Positions 26,135 through 35,151 of a stretch of DNA of 64,000 nucleotides are shown here, piece by piece. The notes beneath the pieces were generated by a model that was given only the letters and a program-made list of their open reading frames with translations, ran no database searches and had not been told where the DNA came from. The DNA is from Streptomyces sp. CB02980 (GTDB lineage Bacteria; Actinomycetota; Actinomycetes; Streptomycetales; Streptomycetaceae): the NCBI RefSeq assembly GCF_014451325.2, contig NZ_JACSCH020000006.1, forward strand, positions 349,944-413,943, read 5' to 3'. Both the position numbers and the translations under genes were made by a program. Within the stretch, counting starts at the first letter, position 1; each line of letters opens with the position of its first letter.

Positions 26135-26875
26135 GTGAGACGACACATATCCTTCGAACGACTTCACAACTTCCGTGACCTGGGCGGCTATCGAACCGCC
26201 GACGGCGGGACCGTGCGGTGGGAGACCCTCTACCGCTCCGACTCCCTCGCCAAGCTCACGGACGCCGCCCCCCACGATCTGGAGCGCTTCCGCGCGCTCG
26301 ACGTGACGACGGTGATCGACCTGCGCTACCCGTGGGAGATCGCCGCCAAGGGCCGCCTCCCGGAGACCGACGGCGTCTCCTGGCACAACCTCTCCATCGA
26401 GCACCGCCCCTACGACCAGGCGGAGATCGACCCGGACCTCGACCCCTGGCGCTACCTCGCCGACCGGTTCGCCGAGGTCGCCGAGGACGGCGCGGTGGAA
26501 CTCCGTACGGCCCTGGAGGTCATCGCCTCCGCCGACGGCCCGCTCGTCTTCCACTGCGCGTCCGGGAAGGACCGAACGGGGCTGCTCGCGGCCGTCGTCC
26601 TCGCCCTCCTGGGCGTTCCGGACGAGGAGATCCTCGCGGACTTCGCGCTCACCGAGCTGGCCACGGAGCGGCTGATCGCCGACTGGCGGGCCTCCCACCC
26701 CGGCCGCGAACTGCGCTGGCCGGGCTACGGCCGGGCACCCGCCGACATCATCCGGCTCTTCCTCGCGGACCTGCGCGCACGGTACGGCTCCGTGGACGCG
26801 TACGTCACCGGCCACGTCGGGCTCGACCCGGCGGTGGTGACGGCGCTCAGGGCCCGTCTCGTCGAGACGCCCTAG
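26135..26875 (+). CDS. tyrosine-protein phosphatase (MptpB-like)
   Basis: A 246-aa phosphatase of the Y_phosphatase3 group. The conserved start FERLHNFRDLGGYRTADGG and the active-site loop HCASGKDRTG (nucleophile C141, R147) are intact, and IDLRYPWEIAAKG matches the lid region. It dephosphorylates phospho-Tyr or phospho-Ser/Thr proteins, or possibly phosphoinositides as MptpB does. No export signal is present, so it acts in the cytoplasm. A Ser/Thr kinase gene follows 147 bp downstream under its own promoter; a kinase-phosphatase pairing is possible but not shown. Confidence 0.9.
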   Translation: MRRHISFERLHNFRDLGGYRTADGGTVRWETLYRSDSLAKLTDAAPHDLERFRALDVTTVIDLRYPWEIAAKGRLPETDGVSWHNLSIEHRPYDQAEIDPDLDPWRYLADRFAEVAEDGAVELRTALEVIASADGPLVFHCASGKDRTGLLAAVVLALLGVPDEEILADFALTELATERLIADWRASHPGRELRWPGYGRAPADIIRLFLADLRARYGSVDAYVTGHVGLDPAVVTALRARLVETP

Positions 26876-27022
26876 CGCGCGTCCTCACCGGGGTCGTCCC
26901 CGTACGGCCGACGTCCCTTCACGTACCACCGTCGTCCCGTCCCGGACCGCCGGGATCAGTAGGATCTCGGCGGACGGACGGCGCTGCGGCGCCATGGGGG
27001 CTTGTGCCGTGGGGGGCCTGTG

Positions 27023-28690
27023 ATGAAACCGCTCGACGACTCCGAGCCGACCGAGGTCGGTCCGTACCGGCTGCTCGCCGAGCTCGGCCACGGCGGCATG
27101 GGCCGCGTGCTCCTGGGCGCGGCCCACGACGGCCGGCTCGCCGCCGTCAAACAGGTGCACGCCCGGTTCGCGTCCGACGGCGACTTCCGGGCCCGCTTCC
27201 GCCGCGAGGTCGCCGCCTCCCGCAGGGTCTCCGGTGCCTACACGGCGGCCGTGATGGACGCCGACGCGGACGCCGCCCTCCCCTGGCTCGCCTCGGTGTT
27301 CGTGACGGGGCCCTCGCTGGGGGCGGCGGTGCGGGAGACCGGTCCGCTGCCCGAGGCCGCCGCACGCCGGCTCGCCCTGGGCCTGGCGACGGCGCTGACC
27401 GAGATCCACCGGGTGGGGCTGATCCACCGCGACCTCAAGCCCGAGAACGTCCTGCTCGCGGAGGACGGGGTCCGGGTCATCGACTTCGGCATCGCGCGGG
27501 CGGTGGAGCACCCGGGCGCCGCCGAGCCGACGCAGCTGACACAGACCGGCTGGGTCATCGGCTCGCCTCCGTTCATGTCGCCCGAGCAGGCGGAGAGCCG
27601 GGAGCTCACCCCCGCGAGCGATGTGTTCTCGCTCGGCGCCATCCTCGTCCTGGCGCTGACCGGGGCGTCCCCGTTCGCCGGCGCCTCGACCTTCCAGACG
27701 CTCGCCAACGTGGTGCAGGGCGTCCCCGATCTGAGCGGGGTTCCGGCGGGGCTGCGCGGGATCGTCGAGGAGTGCCTCGCCAAGGACCCGGCCGCCCGGC
27801 CCACGCCGGCCCGGTTGATCGGGCTCCTCGGTCCGGTCCCGCCGGCCGCCCGCGTCTGGCCCCCGGCGGTCCACGCCCTGGTGGCCGACCAGCAGGCCCG
27901 TATCGGCGCGTTGCTGGGCGAGGGACCGCCCCCGGTCCCGACCTCGACCCCGGCTCCGACCCCGACCCCGACCCCGACGGTCGTCGACCCGCCCGGCCGC
28001 ACGGACGTACCGGCGACGACCGCCCAGACGACCGCTCAACCGACCGCCCAGGCGGCCGCCCACCTGGCCACCTGGTCGACCGTCCGGCCGACGGCCCGAC
28101 CTACCGCCCGACCGACCGCCCGGCGGGGTCGCGGGAGGACCGTCGCGCTCGTCGCCGCGGGGCTGCTCGTCGTGGCGGGGACGGGTGTCGGCGGGTACTT
28201 CCTGTTGCGGAAGGACCCGGACACGGACAAGTACCGCACGCTGCCCGCCTGCCAGGACGTGAACCTCGCACTGCCCTCGTACGGGCGGAACCCGGAGCGG
28301 GACTTCTCCGTCGCCCACGCCGACGGCCCGGAGATCCGCTGCTCCTGGACCACCGGGAAGGCCGACGAGGCTAAGGCCGAGAGCGCCGAGGTCTGGTGGA
28401 ACCTCAAGACCCCCACGGGCGAACTCGGCGAGGCGACGGACCGTCAGAAGGCCGAACACGCCGCGCAGTCGGCCCGCGGCCGCATCGTGGGCCTGGACCT
28501 CGGCGACGAGGCGTACTGGGCGGTCCCCGCGAAAGGCGAGGGCGACTGCGTCCTGCACCTGCGCGACAGCAATCTCACCCTGCGCGTCTCGGTCACGCTC
28601 AAGTCCAAGGGCGACCCCGAGACGAACTGCCGGCCGGAGGCCGTCAGCGTCGCCAGAACTGCTCTCGACGTCCCGGTCCTGAGCCCCTGA
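27023..28690 (+). CDS. membrane Ser/Thr protein kinase (PASTA-less STPK)
   Basis: A 555-aa eukaryotic-like kinase. Kinase domain at residues about 12-265 with GHGGMGRVLLG, K43 (AAVKQV), catalytic D137 (HRDLKPEN), D154 (DFGIAR) and the MSPEQ activation segment. A Pro/Thr/Ala-rich linker follows (residues about 300-370), then a single membrane helix (TVALVAAGLLVVAGTGVGGYF) and an extracellular domain of about 160 residues with two cysteines. The exterior domain is not a PASTA domain. ATG is chosen as start since it is preceded by G-rich sequence and the domain begins right after. A TAGGAT -10-like box lies at 26960-26965. Confidence 0.93.
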   Translation: MKPLDDSEPTEVGPYRLLAELGHGGMGRVLLGAAHDGRLAAVKQVHARFASDGDFRARFRREVAASRRVSGAYTAAVMDADADAALPWLASVFVTGPSLGAAVRETGPLPEAAARRLALGLATALTEIHRVGLIHRDLKPENVLLAEDGVRVIDFGIARAVEHPGAAEPTQLTQTGWVIGSPPFMSPEQAESRELTPASDVFSLGAILVLALTGASPFAGASTFQTLANVVQGVPDLSGVPAGLRGIVEECLAKDPAARPTPARLIGLLGPVPPAARVWPPAVHALVADQQARIGALLGEGPPPVPTSTPAPTPTPTPTVVDPPGRTDVPATTAQTTAQPTAQAAAHLATWSTVRPTARPTARPTARRGRGRTVALVAAGLLVVAGTGVGGYFLLRKDPDTDKYRTLPACQDVNLALPSYGRNPERDFSVAHADGPEIRCSWTTGKADEAKAESAEVWWNLKTPTGELGEATDRQKAEHAAQSARGRIVGLDLGDEAYWAVPAKGEGDCVLHLRDSNLTLRVSVTLKSKGDPETNCRPEAVSVARTALDVPVLSP

Positions 28691-28785
28691 CCCTTTTCGT
28701 TTCCCTTTCCCTTTTCGTTTCCCTCTCCCTTTCCCTTTCCCCTTCCCGACCCCGCTCCCCCGCTCCCCCGTTCTCCCGCTCCCGC
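28691..28785 (+). repeat. polypyrimidine tract between convergent genes
   Basis: Almost purely C and T over about 95 bases. The 16-mer CCCTTTTCGTTTCCCT occurs twice at an 18-bp offset (28691 and 28709). No hairpin terminator is visible between these convergent genes. Confidence 0.8.
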
Positions 28786-29916
28786 TCAGTCCCGCCGGTC
28801 GAAGGAGAAGAGCTGGCCGGCGGCGTCCGGCGTACAGGGCGCCTGGGCCAGCTTTGCCCAGGCTGCTTCGCGGTCGCCGACGACGGTGACACAGGTGCCG
28901 GGGGTGGCGGAGCCGACCGGGACGATCCGGTAGCCGAGGACCGGGCCCTCGGGAGTTCCGTACGGCTCCAGCGCGAAGGCCTCGACCCGGCTGGGGTCCC
29001 CGCACTCGGAGTCCTCGTACGCGGAGTCGGGTATCCGGCCGCCGGAGGGCATGCCGGAGCAGCCGGGGCCGAAGTCGGGGTGGTCGGAGACGATCCTCCA
29101 CCGGCCGGTGCCCACCGTGGCGAGGGAGTAGAGGGGGAAGTCCGACTCCGTGCACGGCACCTGATGGACCTGCCCGGTGCGGGCGCCGCGCCGTTCGGCG
29201 AGGCAGAAGTCGGTGCCGGTCACCCGGATGCGTACGTCTCCCACGGCGGGGGCCACGGCGACGGGGGTACGGGGCGGCCGGCCCGCGGGGCCGGTGCCGC
29301 CGTCGCGGAGGAGGGCGACGACGCTGACCCCGGCGAGGACGAGCCCGGCCACGGCGACGGTGGCGACGAGCGCGCGCCGTATGCGGGACGAGGTGCTGGG
29401 AAGCGGGCCGGGAGAGGTCTCGAACGGGGTGCCGGACGCGCCGCCCTGCGACTCGGCCGCGACCTCGGCCCCGGGCCCGGGCCAGGCGGGCGGCGGACCG
29501 ACCGTCTCCGCCGTATCGGGTGCCACTGGCCCCGCCGTATCGGGATCGGAAGGCACCCCCGCACCCGCACCCGCATCCCCATCCCCATCCGCGTCCGCGT
29601 CCGCGTCCACCTCGGCAGCCCCGTACGCCCCCCGTCCCGCCAGCTCCGTCCGTACCGTCCGCCACTCCTCCAGCTCGGCCTGCGTCACCCCGCAGGCGCG
29701 GACGAAGGCGGTCAGGAGTTCGTCGCGGGGCAGAGTCGCGCGGGCCAGCATGTTCGCCACGGTGGACCGGGGCAGGACGTCCCCGCGTGCCTCCGCCCTG
29801 GCCGAGAGCTCGCGGTAGGTCAGGCCCGACCAGTCCTTGAGGGCCTGGAGGCGCGCGAGGAACTCGGCGGGGGTGCGTGCCTCCCGTGGGTCAGGGGTGT
29901 GCCGCCCCGGTGTCAT
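28786..29916 (-). CDS. membrane-anchored helix-turn-helix protein
   Basis: A 376-aa protein. The N-terminal HTH (LKDWSGLTYRELSARAEARG and STVANML, residues about 15-75) resembles XRE-type proteins of Streptomyces. A low-complexity Asp/Ala/Gly stretch (ADADADGDGDAGAGAG) leads through a Pro-rich linker to one membrane helix (LVATVAVAGLVLAGVSVVALL). The extracellular part of about 150 residues has several cysteines and resembles ricin-like or secreted beta-rich domains only vaguely. The ATG start has GGGAAGAGG upstream. It is convergent with the kinase gene. It may pass an outside signal to an inside DNA- or protein-binding module; function is unknown. Confidence 0.75.
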   Translation of the reverse strand: MTPGRHTPDPREARTPAEFLARLQALKDWSGLTYRELSARAEARGDVLPRSTVANMLARATLPRDELLTAFVRACGVTQAELEEWRTVRTELAGRGAYGAAEVDADADADGDGDAGAGAGVPSDPDTAGPVAPDTAETVGPPPAWPGPGAEVAAESQGGASGTPFETSPGPLPSTSSRIRRALVATVAVAGLVLAGVSVVALLRDGGTGPAGRPPRTPVAVAPAVGDVRIRVTGTDFCLAERRGARTGQVHQVPCTESDFPLYSLATVGTGRWRIVSDHPDFGPGCSGMPSGGRIPDSAYEDSECGDPSRVEAFALEPYGTPEGPVLGYRIVPVGSATPGTCVTVVGDREAAWAKLAQAPCTPDAAGQLFSFDRRD

Positions 29917-30062
29917 CCGCGCCTCTTCCCTTCGAACGAGCCCACCGAACTCCGCCGGACAGGGGTTGGGACATGTCCGGGACAGGCCCCAAGCCTTGTT
30001 GATCGCACGCTCCGGCTCAAGAGTGGAACCCGGCATTTCCAGGGGTGATGCCGGGCACAGCG

Positions 30063-30104
30063 GAGTGGCCCCGACCGTCCACGGGGGGACGGTCGGGGCC
30101 ACTC
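30063..30104. terminator. long hairpin downstream of pfkA
   Basis: Perfect 18-bp stem GAGTGGCCCCGACCGTCC / GGACGGTCGGGGCCACTC with a 6-base loop. It lies about 175 bases past the pfkA stop, on the pfkA transcript, and could end it. Confidence 0.7.
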
Positions 30105-30159
30105 GGGTGTGTCCGGGTCCCGACGGGAATCCGGGACGCTTCGGGACGGAGGTCCCGAC

Positions 30160-30255
30160 GACAGGGCCCTAGGGACAGGACCGCAGGAACGAGGCCGTCG
30201 AGACAGGGCCGTAAGGACAGGCCCGTAAGGGCAGGGCCGCAAAGACGTGTCCGTG
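30160..30255. repeat. degenerate GACAGGGCCGTAAG-like repeats
   Basis: Five to six imperfect units of about 17-18 bp of the form GACAGGGCCGTAAG between the hairpin and the pfkA stop. The gap from 29917 to 30278 otherwise holds no gene. Confidence 0.55.
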
Positions 30256-30278
30256 AGAGCCGGACCCCACGGACGTCT

Positions 30279-31304
<1,026 letters not shown>

Positions 31305-31483
31305 CGTGCTGTGTCTCCTGCTCGGTCGCGTTCCTTTGTGAGCCAGAGCGATTCTCACACGCCCGGCCTGAGGGGCGCGCTCGCGGCCGCTCCGCGCGTC
31401 CCTCCCGGGGCGGTCGCGGAGGCCTTTGGTCCCGGGGTTCCGGGCCCTTCGTCCGGCGGGCGACCTAACCATCGGCGGGGGTA

Positions 31484-31512
31484 TTGTCAAGGGGGTAATG
31501 CCGCCCTATCGG
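31484..31512 (+). promoter_or_regulatory. candidate pta-ackA promoter
   Basis: TTGTCA, a 17-base spacer, TATCGG, about 140 bases before the pta start in the pfkA-pta gap (31305-31649). Nothing else distinct is seen in that gap. Confidence 0.5.
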
Positions 31513-31649
31513 GGCTTTCTGAGCACAGCCGGTTGACGCGAGGGACGACGGCGTCGAGCGGCGTACGGGCCGCGAGCGTGCCGCGAGGGCACCGCTCGCC
31601 CCGGCTCCGTGAGTCCCGTTTTCCGCAGGACTGGACAGGAGACCACGGC

Positions 31650-33761
31650 GTGACGCGCAGCGTGTACGTGACCGGGATCGACCGCGGTGACGGCCGCCAG
31701 GTCGTCGAGTTGGGAGTCATGGAGCTCCTCACCCGCCAGGTGGACCGGGTGGGGGTGTTCCGGCCGCTGGTGCACGACGGTCCCGACCGGCTCTTCGACC
31801 TGCTGCGCACCCGCTACCGGCTCTCGCAGGACGCCTCGACGGTCTACGGCATGGACTACCACGAGGCCTCCGCGCTGCAGGCCGAGCGGGGCACCGACGA
31901 GCTGGTGTCGCAGTTGGTCGACCGCTTCCACGTGGTCGCCCGCGACTACGAGGTCGTCCTCGTCCTCGGCACCGACTTCGCCGCCACCCAGCTCCCCGAC
32001 GAGCTGGCGCTCAACGCGCGGCTCGCCAACGAGTTCGGCGCCTCCGTCATCCCGGTCGTCGGCGGCAAGGGCCAGTCGGCGGAGTCCGTACGGTCCGAGG
32101 CGCGCAACGCCTTCCGGGCGTACGACGGGCTCGGCTGCGACGTGCTCGCGATGATCGTCAACCGGGTGGCGGGCGAGGACCGGGAGGTCATCGCCGAGCG
32201 GCTCACGGCCCGGCTGCCCGTGCCCTGCTACGTCCTGCCGGACGAGCCGGCGCTCGCCGCGCCCACCGTCGCCCAGATCAAGCACGCGCTCGGCGCCTCC
32301 GTGGTCCTCGGCGACGACGCGGGCCTCGCGCGCGACGCGCTGGACTTCGTCTTCGGCGGCGCGATGCTGCCCAACTTCCTCAACGCGCTGACCCCGGGCT
32401 GTCTGGTCGTCACCCCCGGGGACCGGGCCGACCTGGTCGTCGGGGCGCTGGCCGCGCACTCGGCCGGCACCCCGCCGATCGCCGGTGTGCTGCTCACCCT
32501 GAACGAGCGGCCCAGCGACGAGATCCTCACCCTGGCGGCCCGTCTCGCGCCGGGCACCCCGGTCATCTCCGTACCGGGCAACAGCTTCCCGACCGCCACC
32601 GAACTCTTCGCCCTCGAGGGCAAGCTGAACGCGGCCACCCCGCGCAAGGCGGAGACGGCGCTCGGCCTGTTCGAGCGGCACGTGGACACGGCCGACCTGC
32701 TCAAGCGGGTCTCGGTGGCCCGCAGCGGTCGGGTGACCCCGATGATGTTCGAGCACGAGCTCATCGAGCAGGCGCGCGCCGACCGGCGACGGGTGGTGCT
32801 CCCGGAGGGCACCGAGGAGCGGGTGCTGCGCGCCGCCGACGTGCTGCTGCGCCGTGACGTGTGCGATCTGACGCTGCTCGGCGACGTCGAGGTCATCCGC
32901 AAGAAGGCCGCAGATCTGGGCATCGCGCTCGCCGACACGCAGCTGATCGACCCGGCGACCTCGGAGCTGCGGGACTCGTTCGCCGAGAAGTACGCGGCGC
33001 TGCGGGCCCACAAGGGCGTCACCGTGGAGCTGGCGTACGACGTGGTCTCGGACGTCAACTACTTCGGCACGCTGATGGTCCAGGAGGGGCTGGCCGACGG
33101 CATGGTCTCCGGTTCGGTGCACTCCACGGCGGCGACGATCCGCCCGGCCTTCGAGATCATCAAGACCAAGCCTGGGGGCACCTCCCATAGCGAAGCTTCT
33201 GGGGGAGCTTCGATCGTCTCGTCGGTCTTCTTCATGTGCCTCGCCGACAAGGTCCTCGTGTACGGCGACTGCGCGGTCAACCCGGACCCGAACGCCGAGC
33301 AGCTCGCGGACATCGCCGTCCAGTCGGCGGCCACCGCGGCCCGCTTCGGCGTCGAGCCGCGGATAGCGATGCTCTCGTACTCGACCGGCACGTCGGGCTC
33401 CGGCGCCGACGTCGACAAGGTGCGGGAGGCGACGAAGCTGGTCCGCGAGGCGCACCCGGAGCTGCGGATCGAGGGGCCTATCCAGTACGACGCCGCCGTC
33501 GAGCCCTCGGTCGCGGCGACGAAGCTGCCGGGCTCGGAGGTGGCGGGGCAGGCGACCGTGCTGATCTTCCCGGACCTCAACACCGGCAACAACACCTACA
33601 AGGCCGTGCAGCGTTCGGCCGGCGCCGTGGCCGTCGGCCCGGTGCTCCAGGGTCTGCGCAAGCCCGTGAACGACCTCTCGCGCGGCGCGCTCGTCAGCGA
33701 CATCGTCAACACGGTCGCCATCACGGCGATCCAGTCCCAGGCCCAGGAGATCCCGGCATGA
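31650..33761 (+). CDS. pta: phosphate acetyltransferase (long form) with a 10-residue repeat-encoded insertion
   Basis: A 703-aa long-type Pta that interconverts acetyl-CoA and acetyl phosphate. Residues about 1-230 are the P-loop-like domain, 230-340 the DRTGG domain, and 370-700 the catalytic PTA_PTB domain (VLPEGTEERVLRAAD, STGTSGSGADVDKV, FPDLNTGNNTYKAVQR). Within the catalytic domain the usual KTKPGASIVSS stretch is interrupted after residue 508 by about ten extra residues (GGTSHSEASG), encoded by a small palindromic element. The frame is kept, so the enzyme may still work. GTG has AGGAG 8 bases upstream. The stop overlaps the ackA start (ATGA). Confidence 0.96.
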   Translation: MTRSVYVTGIDRGDGRQVVELGVMELLTRQVDRVGVFRPLVHDGPDRLFDLLRTRYRLSQDASTVYGMDYHEASALQAERGTDELVSQLVDRFHVVARDYEVVLVLGTDFAATQLPDELALNARLANEFGASVIPVVGGKGQSAESVRSEARNAFRAYDGLGCDVLAMIVNRVAGEDREVIAERLTARLPVPCYVLPDEPALAAPTVAQIKHALGASVVLGDDAGLARDALDFVFGGAMLPNFLNALTPGCLVVTPGDRADLVVGALAAHSAGTPPIAGVLLTLNERPSDEILTLAARLAPGTPVISVPGNSFPTATELFALEGKLNAATPRKAETALGLFERHVDTADLLKRVSVARSGRVTPMMFEHELIEQARADRRRVVLPEGTEERVLRAADVLLRRDVCDLTLLGDVEVIRKKAADLGIALADTQLIDPATSELRDSFAEKYAALRAHKGVTVELAYDVVSDVNYFGTLMVQEGLADGMVSGSVHSTAATIRPAFEIIKTKPGGTSHSEASGGASIVSSVFFMCLADKVLVYGDCAVNPDPNAEQLADIAVQSAATAARFGVEPRIAMLSYSTGTSGSGADVDKVREATKLVREAHPELRIEGPIQYDAAVEPSVAATKLPGSEVAGQATVLIFPDLNTGNNTYKAVQRSAGAVAVGPVLQGLRKPVNDLSRGALVSDIVNTVAITAIQSQAQEIPA
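33172..33207. repeat. small palindromic element inserted in pta, copy 2
   Basis: A 36-bp element starting CTGGGGGCACCTCCC and ending TCTGGGGGAG, with an internal GAAGCTTC palindrome. Its termini match copy 1 at 9082-9113. It adds about 30 bp in frame to a conserved region of pta. Confidence 0.75.
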
Positions 33762-35077
33762 CCGCCCAGCCGTCACCCACCGCCGCCCGGCCCGCCGAGC
33801 TTCGCCCGGCCCCTCCCTCTCGCGTCCTGGTCCTCAACTCCGGTTCCTCGTCGGTGAAGTACCAGCTGCTCGACATGCGCGACGACAGCCGGCTCGCCCA
33901 GGGGCTCGTGGAGCGCATCGGCGAGGAGACCTCCCGGCTCGTGCACACCCCGCTCCAGGGCGGTGGGGGTGAGAAGCGCGAGAAGAACGGCCCGATCGCC
34001 GACCACGCGGCCGCGCTGAAGGCGGTCGCCGAGGAGCTGGCGGCGGACGGGCTCGGGCTCGACTCCCCCGAGCTGGCGGCGATCGGCCACCGGGTGGTGC
34101 ACGGCGGGCTGCGGTTCACCGAGCCGACGGTCATCGACGACGAGGTGCTGGCGGAGATCGAGCGGCTCGTGCCGGTGGCGCCGCTGCACAACCCGGCGAA
34201 CCTCACGGGCATCCGTACGGCGATGACGCTCCGCCCCGACCTGCCGCAGGTCGCGGTCTTCGACACGGCCTTCCACACGACGATGCCGGAGTCGGCGGCG
34301 CGGTACGCGATCGACGTGGAGACGGCCGACGCGTACCGGATCCGGCGGTACGGCTTCCACGGCACCTCGCACGCGTACGTGTCGCGGGAGACGGCGAAGC
34401 TGCTCGGCAAGGAGCCGGAGGAGGTGAACGTGATCGTGCTGCACCTGGGCAACGGCGCGTCCGCCTCCGCGGTGCGGGGCGGCCGGTGCGTGGACACCTC
34501 GATGGGCCTGACGCCGCTGGAGGGCCTGGTCATGGGCACCCGCTCGGGCGACATCGACCCGGCGGTCACCTTCCACCTCAAGCGGGTGGCGGGCATGGAC
34601 GACAGCGAAATCGATGGCCTGCTGAACAAGAAGTCCGGCCTGGTGGGGCTCTGCGGCGACAACGACATGCGGGAGATCCGCCGCCGGATCGACGAGGGCG
34701 ACGAGCGTGCGGCGCTCGCCTTCGACATCTACATCCACCGGCTCAAGAAGTACATCGGGGCGTACTACGCGGTGCTGGGCCGGGTGGACGCGGTGGCGTT
34801 CACGGCGGGGGTCGGCGAGAACGCGGCCCCGGTGCGGGAGGCTGCGATCAAGGGCCTGGAGGAGCTGGGGCTCGCGGTGGACGCGGACCTCAACGCGGTG
34901 CGGTCGGACGAGGCACGGCTGATCTCGCCGAACTACGCGCGGGTGGCGGTCGCCGTGGTGCCGACGGACGAGGAGCTGGAGATCGCCCGTCAGGCCTTCG
35001 CTCTGGTGGGCGGGGAGGCACCCGGGGAAGGGGCCGGAGAAGCACTCGGAGAAACGCTCGGAGAAGTGAACGCCTGA
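33758..35077 (+). CDS. ackA: acetate kinase
   Basis: A 439-aa ASKHA-fold kinase that converts acetyl phosphate and ADP to acetate and ATP. Motifs include VLNSGSSSVKYQL, HRVVHGG, DTAFHTTMP, RRYGFHGTSHAYV and GVGENAAPVRE. It has an N-terminal extension of about 20 residues (TAQPSPTAARPAELRPAPPS) and a C-terminal Glu/Gly-rich tail with GEAPGEGAGEALGE repeats beyond the usual family end. Translation is coupled to pta by the 4-base overlap, as in most Pta-AckA operons. Confidence 0.96.
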   Translation: MTAQPSPTAARPAELRPAPPSRVLVLNSGSSSVKYQLLDMRDDSRLAQGLVERIGEETSRLVHTPLQGGGGEKREKNGPIADHAAALKAVAEELAADGLGLDSPELAAIGHRVVHGGLRFTEPTVIDDEVLAEIERLVPVAPLHNPANLTGIRTAMTLRPDLPQVAVFDTAFHTTMPESAARYAIDVETADAYRIRRYGFHGTSHAYVSRETAKLLGKEPEEVNVIVLHLGNGASASAVRGGRCVDTSMGLTPLEGLVMGTRSGDIDPAVTFHLKRVAGMDDSEIDGLLNKKSGLVGLCGDNDMREIRRRIDEGDERAALAFDIYIHRLKKYIGAYYAVLGRVDAVAFTAGVGENAAPVREAAIKGLEELGLAVDADLNAVRSDEARLISPNYARVAVAVVPTDEELEIARQAFALVGGEAPGEGAGEALGETLGEVNA

Positions 35078-35110
35078 GCGACCCCGCGCCCATTTGTACT
35101 TTCCGCCAGT

Positions 35111-35122
35111 CGGAATATTCCG
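35111..35122. promoter_or_regulatory. palindrome in the pyk promoter
   Basis: Perfect 12-bp palindrome CGGAATATTCCG, placed where the -35 region of the pyk promoter should be. Candidate operator of an unknown regulator. Confidence 0.45.
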
Positions 35123-35138
35123 CAGTGAAACAAACCGA

Positions 35139-35144
35139 TAGGAT
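35139..35144 (+). promoter_or_regulatory. -10 box of leaderless pyk
   Basis: TAGGAT ending 7 bases before the pyk ATG; no ribosome-binding site lies between. Confidence 0.65.
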
Positions 35145-35151
35145 CCGCCTC

